Source: Pandoraea pulmonicola (lineage in GTDB: Bacteria; Pseudomonadota; Gammaproteobacteria; Burkholderiales; Burkholderiaceae). From it: a stretch of DNA of 64,000 bases. The translations under genes and the position numbers were made by a program. The notes under the pieces were generated by a model. That model worked only from the letters and a program-made list of their open reading frames with translations. It was not told the DNA's origin and did not search any database. The stretch is taken from NCBI RefSeq assembly GCF_000815105.2, contig NZ_CP010310.2:1550001-1614000 (forward strand), given 5' to 3'. Shown here piece after piece: positions 18,373 to 27,633 of this stretch (positions are counted from its first letter, which is position 1; each line of letters begins with the position of its first letter).

Positions 18373-18706
18373 GTCGACTGCACCTCGTGTCGGATTGGAC
18401 TCGGGTTGGACGATGAGGAGCGCCGCAGGTGTTGTCACCGCGGCGTCGCCGACCATTATCACTTAACTGGGAAGCGCGTTGACCGTCATACAGGTCACAT
18501 CCGCATAAACACCTAAAACGATTGCATAGCAATTAAAGATATTTTATTGCAATTTTTTCTAGCCTATCCTTGATCACATCGAATCGTCAGACGGACGTCT
18601 GGCCGGGCACCGCAGCCTGCACACATCGCCAGCGAAGTCGTGCGGCATGGCGTCCGAACGAGCATTCAGGCCGTCCAGGCCTACGCTATTCAGGAGCAGG
18701 CAGGCA
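18373..18706. promoter_or_regulatory. divergent promoter region between ALDH and FAD-oxidase genes
   Basis: A 334-bp AT-rich spacer separates the two divergent catabolic transcription units. It contains an inverted repeat ATTGC-ATA-GCAAT inside AACGATTGCATAGCAATT (18517-18534), followed by ATTTTATTGCAATTTTTT. The AACGATTG...GCAATT arrangement recurs upstream of the IclR-family gene (26226-26250), so a shared operator for that regulator is plausible. No experimental or consensus support is available. Confidence 0.5.
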
Positions 18707-20143
18707 ATGAACGATGCAGTGACGCGCGAGACGCTGGTAGGGCGCTTGCAGGACGCACTTGGCGCGACGGCAGTGCTGAGCGGCGAGACCGACACCGCCG
18801 GGTACACGGAAGACTGGCGCGGCCGCTATCGCGGCGATGCGCTGTGCGTCGTGCTGCCGTCGTCCACCGAGCAGGTCAGCGCGGTGGTGAAGCTGTGCGC
18901 CGCCGCCGGCGTGCCGATCCTGCCGCAAGGCGGCAACACGAGTCTGTGCGGCGGCGCCGTGCCGCCCACGGACGGCCCGGCCCCTGTCATTCTCAATCTC
19001 GCGCGCATGCGCCACATCCGTCAGGTGGATGCGGCCAACGGCTCCATGATCGTCGAAGCCGGATGCATCCTGAAAACCGTGCAGGAGACGGCGGCCGACG
19101 CCGGCCGTCTGTATCCGGTCAGCCTGGGGGCGGAAGGCTCGTGCCAGATCGGCGGCACGCTCTCGACGAACGCCGGCGGCACGAGCGTGCTGCGCTACGG
19201 CAACACGCGCGAGAACGTGCTGGGCCTCGAAGTCGTGCTGGCCGACGGCACCATCTGGGATGGTCTGCGCGCACTGCGCAAGGACAACACCGGCATCGAT
19301 CTCAAGCATCTGTTCATCGGCGCGGAAGGCACGCTGGGCATTATCACCGCGGCGGCGCTCAAGCTGCATCCGCTTCCCACGCACCATGCGCTCGCCTGGT
19401 TCGCGCCGCGTGATCCGGCCGCCGCGTTGCGCATCCTCGGCATGTTCCAGAGCGCGTGCGCATCGCGCCTGTCCGCCTTCGAGATCATGAATCGCCACCA
19501 GCTCGATCTGGTGCTGGAGAACGTGCCCAATCGCCGCAACCCGCTCGCCGGTGCGCATCCGTGGCACGTGCTCGTCGAACTGAGCGACACCCGCGACGCC
19601 GACGCGCTGGAAGCCGTGCTTACCGAAACGCTCGGCGAGGCCATCGAGCAAGGTCTCGTCGACGATGCCGTCATCGCCGCGAACGAGACGCAGCGCGCCG
19701 ATCTCTGGGAGGTTCGCCACAGCGTGAGCGAGGCGAACAAGAAGGCGGCCGTCGGTCTTACGACGGACTGCGCCGTGCCGGTCTCGAGCGTGCCCGAATT
19801 CATCGATGCCGCCACGCGCGCGGTCCACGCCGTCGTGCCCGGGCTCGACATCGCCATCGTCGGCCACATGGGCGACGGCAACGTTCACTTCATCCCGATG
19901 TTCTCGTTCGCAGCCTGGGCGGCGCTGGCCGACAGCGCGGCGATGGGCGACGCCATGCGCGCCTGTGTGAACGATGTGGCCGCGCGTCTGGCGGGCACGT
20001 TCAGTGCGGAGCATGGTGTCGGGCAGACGGGGCTGCCGCTCATGCAACGCTACAAATCGACGGCCGAGCTGGCGCTCATGCGCACGCTCAAGGCCGCGCT
20101 AGATCCCAACCAGTTGTTCAACCCGGGGCGCCTCGTTCCCTGA
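18707..20143 (+). CDS. FAD-binding 2-hydroxyacid oxidase/dehydrogenase (GlcD/LDH type)
   Basis: A 478-residue protein of the FAD-linked oxidase family. The FAD-binding PCMH part carries PILPQGGNTSLCGGAVPP and GTLSTNAGG..LRYGN. The C-terminal FAD-oxidase domain has HMGDGNVHF and the closing FSAEHGVG. Such enzymes oxidise D-lactate, glycolate, D-2-hydroxyglutarate or related acids and pass electrons to the quinone pool or an acceptor protein. ATG 18707 is preceded by AGGAG; an upstream in-frame start would add an unrelated 20 residues. It heads a likely operon with the ABC importer (9-bp gap to the binding protein) and the DapA-like gene. Confidence 0.9.
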   Translation: MNDAVTRETLVGRLQDALGATAVLSGETDTAGYTEDWRGRYRGDALCVVLPSSTEQVSAVVKLCAAAGVPILPQGGNTSLCGGAVPPTDGPAPVILNLARMRHIRQVDAANGSMIVEAGCILKTVQETAADAGRLYPVSLGAEGSCQIGGTLSTNAGGTSVLRYGNTRENVLGLEVVLADGTIWDGLRALRKDNTGIDLKHLFIGAEGTLGIITAAALKLHPLPTHHALAWFAPRDPAAALRILGMFQSACASRLSAFEIMNRHQLDLVLENVPNRRNPLAGAHPWHVLVELSDTRDADALEAVLTETLGEAIEQGLVDDAVIAANETQRADLWEVRHSVSEANKKAAVGLTTDCAVPVSSVPEFIDAATRAVHAVVPGLDIAIVGHMGDGNVHFIPMFSFAAWAALADSAAMGDAMRACVNDVAARLAGTFSAEHGVGQTGLPLMQRYKSTAELALMRTLKAALDPNQLFNPGRLVP

Positions 20144-20152
20144 CCGGAGACC

Positions 20153-21283
20153 ATGATGAAACGCAAGACCTCCGCAAGCCCGCTCGACATCACCGACAAC
20201 ACCGCGGCGTCGCTCGCACAACCGGGCCGTCGCACGGCCATGAAGACGGCCCTCGTCGGCGCCGCCGCCGTGGCGTTTCCGTTCGTGTGGACGCCCTCGC
20301 GCGCCGCCGGCAAGCGCATCGTCGTGCGCGACGACGGTGGCATCTACACCAAGGCATACGACGCGGTGTACTACAAGCCGTTCGCCAAGGCGACCGGCAT
20401 CGAGGTCGTGGGCGTGCAGGCCAACGCGGAGCCGACCGCGCAGATCAAGAGCATGGTCGAGGCGGGCAGCTATACGTGGGACATGGCCAAGATCAGCCAG
20501 CCCGCGATCCTGCTGCTCACCTCGGGCGGCAAGGAATACCTCGAGCGCCACGGTCTCGAGTCCGATCCGATCGTCTCGAAGATTCCGCCGCAATACATGT
20601 CGCCGTTCGGCGTGGGCACCAACGTCTACTCGACCGTGCTCGCCTATCGCACCGATGCCTTCAAGGGCCGCAAGGCGCCGGCGTCGTGGGCCGACCTGTG
20701 GAACGTGAAGGACTTCCCGGGCCGCCGTTCGATTCGCAAGTATCCGTTCGACACCATCGAAGAGGCGCTGCTCGCCGACGGCGTGGCCGCGGGTTCGGTC
20801 TATCCGTGCGACTTCGACCGTGCGTTCAAGAGCCTGGACAAGATCGCCAAGCACGTCGACGTGTGGTGGACCACCGGCGCGCAGGTCGAGCAGATGCTCG
20901 GCTCGGGCGAAGTCGACATGGTCGCCACGTGGGCCTCGCGGGCGCAGTCGGCGCAGGCGAACGGCGTACCGGTGCAGATCGTGTGGAACCAGAACATCTG
21001 GGGCTGCGACAACTGGTCGATTCTCAAGGGCACGCCGAACGCGGCCGCCTGTCGCGAATTCATCAAATTCGCGAGCGACCCGAAGCGCCAGGCCGAACTG
21101 GTCAAGTACTTCCCGGCCGGCATGACGCAACCGGAAGCGTTCAACTACGTGAAGCCCGAGGTGGCGAAAAATTGTCCGACGTTCCCCGAGAACATCAAGA
21201 GCGGCGTGCAGATCAACGCGAAGTTCTGGCAGCAGAACCAGAGCGTGGCGCTCGAACGTTTCAATCGCTGGATCCTGACCTGA
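20153..21283 (+). CDS. ABC importer periplasmic binding protein, polyamine/PotD type
   Basis: A 376-residue solute-binding protein. The N-terminus has a twin-arginine-like RRTAMK followed by a hydrophobic stretch ending in PSRAAG, so export (possibly by Tat) is likely. The mature part begins KRIVVRDDGGIYTKAYDAVYYKPFAKATGIEV, as in the spermidine/putrescine-type binding protein family, which also includes binders of other small organic ions. Two tandem ATG codons at 20153 and 20156 make the exact start uncertain by one residue. The next genes encode its ATPase and permease. Confidence 0.9.
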   Translation: MMKRKTSASPLDITDNTAASLAQPGRRTAMKTALVGAAAVAFPFVWTPSRAAGKRIVVRDDGGIYTKAYDAVYYKPFAKATGIEVVGVQANAEPTAQIKSMVEAGSYTWDMAKISQPAILLLTSGGKEYLERHGLESDPIVSKIPPQYMSPFGVGTNVYSTVLAYRTDAFKGRKAPASWADLWNVKDFPGRRSIRKYPFDTIEEALLADGVAAGSVYPCDFDRAFKSLDKIAKHVDVWWTTGAQVEQMLGSGEVDMVATWASRAQSAQANGVPVQIVWNQNIWGCDNWSILKGTPNAAACREFIKFASDPKRQAELVKYFPAGMTQPEAFNYVKPEVAKNCPTFPENIKSGVQINAKFWQQNQSVALERFNRWILT

Positions 21284-21328
21284 TCCTCACCTGCCGTTTC
21301 GTTTCATGTTTTATGGGGTGCTGATCTC

Positions 21329-22444
21329 ATGACCGTTGCCAATCTCCAAGTCTCGGGCCTGTCCAAGCGCTACGGCGATTTCGTCGCGCTGGCGCCGACC
21401 GACCTCGATGTCGCTCAGGGCGAATTCCTGACCCTGCTCGGGCCCAGCGGCTCGGGCAAGACCACATTGCTCTCGCTCATCGCCGGTCTGTCGCAGCCCG
21501 ATGCGGGCGCGATCCGTATCAACGGGACCGATGTCACGTACGGCGCGCCGTACGAACGCGACATCGGCATGGTGTTCCAGAACTACGCGCTGTTCCCGCA
21601 CATGACCGTGGCGGAGAACATCGCCTTCCCGTTGCAGATGCGCCGCACCGACGCGGCCGCCGCTCGGAAGATGGTCATGAACGCGCTGGAAATGGTGCAT
21701 CTGCCGCATGTGGCCGAGCGCTACCCGCGCGAGCTCTCGGGCGGCCAGCAGCAGCGCATTGCGCTCGCGCGCTGCATGGTCTACCGGCCGTCGATCATTC
21801 TGATGGACGAACCGCTCGGTGCGCTCGACAAGAAGCTGCGCGATCACATGCAGCTCGAGATCAAGCGCATCCACCGCGAGCTCGGCACCACCATCGTGTA
21901 CGTGACGCACGATCAGGAAGAGGCGATGACCATGTCCGATCGCATCTGTCTGATGAACGCCGGCGAGATCGCGCAACTGGGCACGCCCGACGATCTTTAC
22001 TTCCGTCCGAAGAGCGTGTTCGTCGCGGACTTCCTCGGCGAGTCGAACCTGCTCGATGCGACGGTGCTCGAGCGTGCCGGCGATCAGGTGCGCGTGGCGA
22101 TGCCCGGCGTGGATGGCGCTGCCGCGATGGTCTACGATCCGCAGGTCGAGCGCGGCCGCGCGGTCAAGCTGATGCTGCGTCCGCAGAACCTGCACGTGCA
22201 CGACGGCGTAAGTGCTGCCAATGCCGATGCGCAGGGTGTGGCGACGATCTCGGCGAAACTCACCGACATCATGGTCACGGGCGGCATGACGAAGCTGTAT
22301 CTGCAATCGCAGGTCACGGGCGCCGAGGCGGGCAAGTCGCTCGTGGCGGCGTTCCCGACGCATCGTCAGGGCAACCGCTTCGAGATCGGGCAGACGCTCG
22401 GTCTCGCATGGCGTGCCGACGACGCCGTGGCGATCGCGGGGTAA
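21329..22444 (+). CDS. ABC importer ATP-binding protein, PotA type
   Basis: A 371-residue ATPase with Walker A GPSGSGKTT, the Q-loop in GMVFQNYALFPHMTV, the signature LSGGQQQRIALARC, Walker B IILMDEPLGALD and the switch His in YVTHDQEE. The ~130 residues after the ATPase fold form a TOBE-type regulatory domain. This is the energy subunit of the polyamine/iron/opine class of importers. It is separated by only 3 bases from the permease gene, so the two are translationally close and surely work together. Confidence 0.95.
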   Translation: MTVANLQVSGLSKRYGDFVALAPTDLDVAQGEFLTLLGPSGSGKTTLLSLIAGLSQPDAGAIRINGTDVTYGAPYERDIGMVFQNYALFPHMTVAENIAFPLQMRRTDAAAARKMVMNALEMVHLPHVAERYPRELSGGQQQRIALARCMVYRPSIILMDEPLGALDKKLRDHMQLEIKRIHRELGTTIVYVTHDQEEAMTMSDRICLMNAGEIAQLGTPDDLYFRPKSVFVADFLGESNLLDATVLERAGDQVRVAMPGVDGAAAMVYDPQVERGRAVKLMLRPQNLHVHDGVSAANADAQGVATISAKLTDIMVTGGMTKLYLQSQVTGAEAGKSLVAAFPTHRQGNRFEIGQTLGLAWRADDAVAIAG

Positions 22445-22447
22445 GCG

Positions 22448-24253
22448 ATGAGTGCATCCGCCGTGGTTCGTCCCTCGTCCCCTTCCTCGAATGCCGCGCA
22501 GCCCGCACCGCGCCGCGCGCGCTGGCGTGCGCGCGTGCGTCCGTTGCTCATGGCCGCGCCCATCGTCATCCTGCTGGCGGTGATGCTGATCTACCCGGTC
22601 GGGCAACTGCTGTTGTTGAGCATTCGCGGCGAGGGCGGCTTCACGCTGGCCGAATATCAGCGTCTGTTCGCCTCGTCGGTGTATGTCGAGGTGTTGCTCA
22701 TCACGCTCAAGGTCTCGCTCTACACGACGTTTTTTGCCGTGCTGACGGGCTATCCGATTGCCTACCGGCTTTCGACGCTCACTGGCGCGCGCAAGCAGCG
22801 CCTTCTGTTCTGGGTGCTGCTCTCGTTCTGGACGAGCTTCCTCGTGCGCACGTTCGCATGGGTGGTGCTGCTCGGGCGCAACGGCGTGGTCAACCGCACA
22901 TTGATGGATCTGGGGCTGATCGATGCGCCGCTCTCGCTGCTCTACAGCTTCCCGGCGGTGGTGCTCGGCATGGTGCACGCACTGATGCCGCTGGCCGTGC
23001 TCACCATGCTCTCCGTGATGGAGAACATCGACCGTCGTCTGCCGAGCGCGGCATCGACGCTGGGCGCGCGTCCCGGCACGGTGTTCTGGCGCGTTTACTT
23101 CCCGTTGTCGCTGCCCGGCGTGGCTGCCGGCGCGCTGATGGTGTTCGTCACATCGATCGGCTTCTTCATCACGCCGACACTGCTCGGCGGCCGCCACGAA
23201 ACGATGATCACGCAGCTCATCATCGACCAGGTCATGCAGGCGCTCAACTGGGGCTTCGCCGGTGCGATCTCCGTGCTGCTGCTCGCCGTGGTGCTGGTGG
23301 TGTTCTTCATCTACGACCGCATGGTCGGCCTCTCGACGATGGCCGGCGGCGGCGACGCGAAGGCGGGCAAGCGCCGCGGCGGCTGGACCCGGGCGCTTGG
23401 CGAGAAGGTGCTGGGCGCGCTCGGCAGCGCCACGGACCTGCTGTTGCGTGCGCTGCCGCGCGGCAAGCGCGAACAGGGCGACGGTGCGGTGCTGCGCGTC
23501 TTCGTGTTCCTGCTCGTGCTGTTTCTCGCGGCGCCGGCGCTGCTGATGATCCCCATCTCGTTCGATTCGGCGTCGGGCCTGGCCTGGCCGCCCAAGGGCT
23601 TCTCGCTGCAGTGGTATCAGCAGATCTGGGATTCGCCGCTATGGATGCAGGCGATCACGCGCTCGATGCTCGTGGGCATCGGCGCCGGGTTGCTGTCGAT
23701 GCTGATCGGCACGCCCGCGGCGTTCCTGCTGGTGCGCGGCGGCATGCGCGGCAAGTCGGCCATGCTCGCCTTCGTGCTCGCCCCGATCGTGGTGCCGCGC
23801 ATGATCCTGGCCGTCGGCGTGTTCTATTTCTTCGCCAGGATCGGGCTCGTGGGCTCGAGCGTGGGGCTGACCATCGCGCACACCGTGGTGGCCGTGCCGT
23901 ATGTCGTCATCACGATGATGGCCGTGCTGCGCAACTACGACACACGTCTCGATTTGGCGGCATACAGCCTCGGCGCGCGGCCGTGGGCCACGCTGCGCCG
24001 TGTGACCTTCCCGATCCTCGGCGCGGGCCTGCTGTCGTCGTTCCTGTTCGCGTTCGCCACGTCGTTCGACGAACTGACGATTGCGCTCTTCACGTCGGGC
24101 GGCCTCTCGACCACCTTGCCCAAGCAGTTCTGGGACGAGATCACGATGCAGATCTCGCCGGTGATCGCCGCGGTCTCCACATGCCTGTTCCTCTTCATCG
24201 CCGCACTGATCTGGGTGGCCGAGCGCATGCGCCGGCGCAGCCTCGCCACCTGA
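22448..24253 (+). CDS. ABC importer permease, two permease domains fused in one chain
   Basis: A 601-residue integral membrane protein equal to PotB plus PotC joined end to end. The first half has the EAA-like loop around AASTLGARPGTVFWRVYFPLSLPG, and the second half repeats it around LAAYSLGARPWATLRRVTFPILG. The halves are linked by a Lys/Gly/Arg-rich cytoplasmic segment at about residues 295-345. Polyamine-type importers usually use two separate permeases, so the fusion is notable but known elsewhere. It completes the importer with the binding protein and ATPase upstream. Confidence 0.92.
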   Translation: MSASAVVRPSSPSSNAAQPAPRRARWRARVRPLLMAAPIVILLAVMLIYPVGQLLLLSIRGEGGFTLAEYQRLFASSVYVEVLLITLKVSLYTTFFAVLTGYPIAYRLSTLTGARKQRLLFWVLLSFWTSFLVRTFAWVVLLGRNGVVNRTLMDLGLIDAPLSLLYSFPAVVLGMVHALMPLAVLTMLSVMENIDRRLPSAASTLGARPGTVFWRVYFPLSLPGVAAGALMVFVTSIGFFITPTLLGGRHETMITQLIIDQVMQALNWGFAGAISVLLLAVVLVVFFIYDRMVGLSTMAGGGDAKAGKRRGGWTRALGEKVLGALGSATDLLLRALPRGKREQGDGAVLRVFVFLLVLFLAAPALLMIPISFDSASGLAWPPKGFSLQWYQQIWDSPLWMQAITRSMLVGIGAGLLSMLIGTPAAFLLVRGGMRGKSAMLAFVLAPIVVPRMILAVGVFYFFARIGLVGSSVGLTIAHTVVAVPYVVITMMAVLRNYDTRLDLAAYSLGARPWATLRRVTFPILGAGLLSSFLFAFATSFDELTIALFTSGGLSTTLPKQFWDEITMQISPVIAAVSTCLFLFIAALIWVAERMRRRSLAT

Positions 24254-24302
24254 GGCGGCACTTTCGACTCCTCCGAACTCAAGACACACGGACGTTTAAC
24301 AC

Positions 24303-25214
24303 ATGCTTCGCTCCGCACAACTCAAGGGCATTCTGCCGGCGATCCCGACGCCGGTGAACGCCGACGACACGATTCACACCGAAGCCACGCGCGCGCTGCT
24401 GCGCTATTTGCTGGGGCAGGGCATCGACGGCGTGGTGCCGCTGGGCGGCACCGGCGAGTACGGCGCGCTCTCGCGTGCCGAACGCATTCGCATGGCCGAA
24501 CTCACGGCGCAGGCGGTGCGCGATCACGGCCGCGACGTGCCGGTGATCGCGGGCGTGCTCGACCCGGGCTATCACGACGCCATCGATGCCGGGCGCGACT
24601 TTGCCGCCGCCGGCGCCGACGGGCTGCTCGTGCTCACGCCGTACTACACCAATCCGACGCAAGCCGGCATCCGCGACTACTTCCTGCGCTACGCCGACGA
24701 GTCGCCGGTGCCGATCCTGATCTATGAGATTCCGTACCGCACGCGCATCGCCATTGCGCCGGAAGTGCTGCACGAGCTCTCGCGCCACGAGAACATCGTC
24801 GGCATGAAGGCGTGCAACACCGATATGTGGCACTTCCTGCGCACCGTCGCCGGCGTGGACGAGTCGTTTGCCGTGTTGAGCGGCGAAGACACGCTGTTCC
24901 CGCTGCACGTCGCGGCGGGAGCGCGCGGCGGCATCGTGGTGACGGCGTCGCTGCTGCCCACCGCGTGGCAACGCATCTTCACGCTGGCGTCCGAAGGCAA
25001 GACGGCCGAGGCGTTGGCGTTGCATCGCTCGCTGATTCCGCTGATGAACCTGGCGTTCGCCGAGACGAACCCGGGGCCGATGAAGTCGGTGATGGATCTG
25101 ATCGGTGTGAATGCGCCGGCGATGCTCGCGCCGCTCGTGCCGCCCGCACCGGCGCTGTCGACCGAATTGCGCGAAGAACTGCGCCGCCAACTGGAGATAT
25201 TCGAAGGGCGTTGA
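24303..25214 (+). CDS. DapA-family (dihydrodipicolinate synthase/N-acetylneuraminate lyase) aldolase
   Basis: A 303-residue class I aldolase-type enzyme. It has the substrate loop GGTGEYGALS, the Tyr-containing YEIPYRT and the Schiff-base Lys in IVGMKACNTD. A biosynthetic dapA is unlikely here because the gene sits at the end of an importer operon; catabolic relatives include 2-keto-3-deoxy acid dehydratases, hydroxyproline-pathway dehydratases and related lyases. Together with the aldehyde dehydrogenase this would fit a route through a 2-oxoacid semialdehyde, but that is inference. It follows the permease by 49 bases on the same strand. Confidence 0.9.
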   Translation: MLRSAQLKGILPAIPTPVNADDTIHTEATRALLRYLLGQGIDGVVPLGGTGEYGALSRAERIRMAELTAQAVRDHGRDVPVIAGVLDPGYHDAIDAGRDFAAAGADGLLVLTPYYTNPTQAGIRDYFLRYADESPVPILIYEIPYRTRIAIAPEVLHELSRHENIVGMKACNTDMWHFLRTVAGVDESFAVLSGEDTLFPLHVAAGARGGIVVTASLLPTAWQRIFTLASEGKTAEALALHRSLIPLMNLAFAETNPGPMKSVMDLIGVNAPAMLAPLVPPAPALSTELREELRRQLEIFEGR

Positions 25215-25323
25215 GGTCGGGACGGCAAGGCGTTCCCCGCTTGCGACCGGGCGGGGGACGGCCGCCGATGGCGATCGATGACCTCGATCGGATCGCTTCC
25301 GCCGACTGTGTCGCCTCGGTCGC

Positions 25324-26199
25324 CTAGCGCCGGAACGTCGACAGGCGCGACTTCGAGATCGAGGTCGCGGCCACCTGGACGTGCGACGCGAGTTCGGCTT
25401 CGACGCGTTCGCGCGTCCAGCGAGACGTTGGCACGGAGATATTGATGGCGGCCACGGCTTGTCCGTCGTGATCGGTGATCGGCGCCGCCACCGAAATGTC
25501 GCCCATGACGGTTTCGCTCTCGACGATGGCGTAGCCGCGCCGGGCCGCCGTGTGGATGCGTTCGAGGAGTTTTTTCTCGTCGAGCACCGTGTAGGGCGTC
25601 ATCGGTTCGAGCGGCGTGCTCGCGAGGATCTCCCTCACGCGAGTCTCGGACAGGCGCGAGAGCATGGCGATGCCCGACGCCGTGAACATGGCCGGCAGAC
25701 GGGCGCCGACCACGATGCCGATGTTCACCAGATGCTGGCCGGGGAACCGCGCGATATACACGATCTCGTGGCCGTCCAGCTCCTGCAGGTTGGTCGTCTC
25801 GCCCACACGCCGGAAGATGTCCAGCAGGTACGGTGCGGCTTTCTCGACGAGATCGTTTGCGCGAATGTAGTTGTACGAGAACTGAAGCACCTTGGTGGTG
25901 AGGCCGTAGGTGCGCGTTTCCGGCACGCGGAACAAATAGCCGAGGGCTTCGAGCGTGTGCACCAGTCGCTGCGTGGCGCTGCGGTCGAGTCCGGCGGCCT
26001 TCGCGATATCGCCGAGCGTCATGTAGCGCGCGGGACCGTCGAAGGCGTGCAGCACTTGAAACGTCTTCTGTGTCGAGCCGACGAACAGGGACGAGCGCGC
26101 AGCCGATTGCGCAGCATTCGTCACGCCGGTGGTTTTGGCTGAAGCGGGGACAGGAGCGTTTTCACCAGCACGAGGTGACCGGGCAGACGAGCGCGGCAT
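25324..26199 (-). CDS. IclR-family transcriptional regulator
   Basis: A 291-residue regulator. A disordered Ala/Pro-rich tail of ~45 residues precedes a winged helix-turn-helix (LGDIAKAAGLDRSATQRLVH around residues 65-85). The effector-binding IclR domain follows, with LQELDGHEIVYIARF and GYAIVESETVMGDISVAAPI. Such regulators sense an aromatic or organic acid and control nearby catabolic genes. The gene points away from the FMN dehydrogenase and converges on the importer operon. Start ATG 26199 (MPRSSARSP) is the first good start before the domain. A candidate operator lies in its own promoter. Confidence 0.92.
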   Translation of the reverse strand: MPRSSARSPRAGENAPVPASAKTTGVTNAAQSAARSSLFVGSTQKTFQVLHAFDGPARYMTLGDIAKAAGLDRSATQRLVHTLEALGYLFRVPETRTYGLTTKVLQFSYNYIRANDLVEKAAPYLLDIFRRVGETTNLQELDGHEIVYIARFPGQHLVNIGIVVGARLPAMFTASGIAMLSRLSETRVREILASTPLEPMTPYTVLDEKKLLERIHTAARRGYAIVESETVMGDISVAAPITDHDGQAVAAINISVPTSRWTRERVEAELASHVQVAATSISKSRLSTFRR

Positions 26200-26220
26200 G
26201 GTAGGGACCGGTATGTTCGT

Positions 26221-26250
26221 ATTGTAACGATTGTGATTGTAATGCAATTG
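26221..26250. promoter_or_regulatory. candidate IclR operator in the IclR / FMN-dehydrogenase divergent region
   Basis: The segment contains AACGATTG (26226-26233) and GCAATTG (26244-26250). The same AACGATTG...GCAATT pair, more closely spaced, occurs in the spacer before the ALDH and FAD-oxidase genes (18517-18534). The location between divergent genes and the repetition in the regulon support a binding site; the different spacing weakens it. Confidence 0.4.
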
Positions 26251-26349
26251 TTTGTGTGCGGCTAACGATTTGTCTCCCGATGAGGGGATGAGTGAAGCTT
26301 TGGCATCGGGCGGCAAACGCCGCGATGCGGCATGAGGACAGGGGGAGCA

Positions 26350-27531
26350 ATGCACGCGTTTTCCTGCGTGGAGGATTACCGCCAGGCCGCCCGGCGGCGT
26401 CTGGCGAAGCTGGCGTTCGACTATCTGGAAGGCGGAGCGGAGGATGGCGACGCGCTGCGCCGCAACCGCGACGCGTTCGCGCAGTGGGGCTTTTCTCCGC
26501 GCGTGCTGACCGACACGTCGCGGACGACGAGCGAGACGGCGTTCTGGGGGCGTCGCGCCGCGGCGCCCATGGCCGTCGGGCCGACCGGGCTCAATGGCCT
26601 GTTCTGGCCGCGCGCCGACGAATTGCTCGCGCGCGCCGCGGCCGACGCGGGGCTGCCATTCGTGCTGTCGACGGCGTCGACGTCGTTGCTCGAAGACGTG
26701 CGCGCCGCCGTCCCCGACGGCGAGCTCTGGCTTCAACTCTACGTCCAGCAGGACCGGCGCATTGCCGAGAGCATGATGCAACGCGCCCGCGAGGCGGGCT
26801 TTCGCACGCTGCTGCTCACCGTCGACACGCCCGTGCATGGCAAGCGCGATCACGACACGCGCAACGGTTTCAAGCTGCCGCTGAAGTTCACGCCGTGCCT
26901 GATCGCGGACTGCATGCGTCATCCGCACTGGAGCTTGCAGATGCTGATGCACGGTGCGCCACAACTGCGCAACATCGCGCGCAGCGTCGGCGAGCGGGCC
27001 GATCTGGCGCGCCATGCCGCCATGTTGAGCCGCCAGATGGATCTGTCGCTCGGCTGGCACGATCTTGCCTGGGTGCGTCGGCATTGGCCTGGCGAGGTGC
27101 TCGTCAAGGGCGTTCAGACGGTGGACGATGCGCGCCTCGCGCAAGCGCACGGCGCCGACGGCATCGTCGTCTCGAATCACGGCGGGCGGCAACTGGGCAG
27201 CACGCTCGCGCCGCTCGAGGCGTTGCCGCCGATCATCGACGCCGTCAATGCGGGCCCGGCGATGGCCGTGTTCGTCGACGGCGGCGTGCGGCGCGGCGCC
27301 GACGTGGCGAAGGCCGTGGCGCTCGGCGCCAGGGGCGTGCTGCTCGGTCGCGCGCCGCTCTACGGCGTGGCGGCCCGGGGCGGCGAGGGCGCGGCCGGCG
27401 TGCTCGCGTTGTTGCTGGCCGAGTTGCGCACGACGATGCAACTGGCAGGCTGCGCGCGCGTGGATGACCTCGCGCCGCAACGACTGGCCCGCCTGCCGGC
27501 AATACAGGGAAATCAGGCAAACCCGCTATAA
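26350..27531 (+). CDS. FMN-dependent alpha-hydroxyacid dehydrogenase (lactate/mandelate type)
   Basis: A 393-residue member of the (S)-2-hydroxyacid oxidase family. It has AFDYLEGGAEDG near the N-terminus, LQLYVQQDR, the catalytic His/Arg motif SNHGGRQL, and the phosphate-binding DGGVRRGADV...GRAPLYG. These enzymes oxidise L-lactate, (S)-mandelate or glycolate using FMN, often at the inner membrane. ATG 26350 follows GGGGAG directly; six more residues upstream are possible but less likely. Transcribed divergently from the IclR gene, which probably controls it. The stop TAA lies inside the TATAAT hexamer of a probable promoter for the next gene. Confidence 0.9.
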   Translation: MHAFSCVEDYRQAARRRLAKLAFDYLEGGAEDGDALRRNRDAFAQWGFSPRVLTDTSRTTSETAFWGRRAAAPMAVGPTGLNGLFWPRADELLARAAADAGLPFVLSTASTSLLEDVRAAVPDGELWLQLYVQQDRRIAESMMQRAREAGFRTLLLTVDTPVHGKRDHDTRNGFKLPLKFTPCLIADCMRHPHWSLQMLMHGAPQLRNIARSVGERADLARHAAMLSRQMDLSLGWHDLAWVRRHWPGEVLVKGVQTVDDARLAQAHGADGIVVSNHGGRQLGSTLAPLEALPPIIDAVNAGPAMAVFVDGGVRRGADVAKAVALGARGVLLGRAPLYGVAARGGEGAAGVLALLLAELRTTMQLAGCARVDDLAPQRLARLPAIQGNQANPL

Positions 27532-27532
27532 T
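27527..27532 (+). promoter_or_regulatory. probable -10 element of the ppa promoter
   Basis: A perfect TATAAT overlaps the stop codon of the preceding gene and lies about 100 bases upstream of the ppa start. No good -35 hexamer is seen at 16-18 bases, so the call rests on the -10 element and position. Confidence 0.5.
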
Positions 27533-27633
27533 GTTCCGCGCCCGATTGCCGTCGGGCGGCGGGGCGTCCGGCAGGATGGCGGGCGTGCACGCCGTGCGAC
27601 GGTACGCCATTTTTCATCTACAGGAATGCCATC

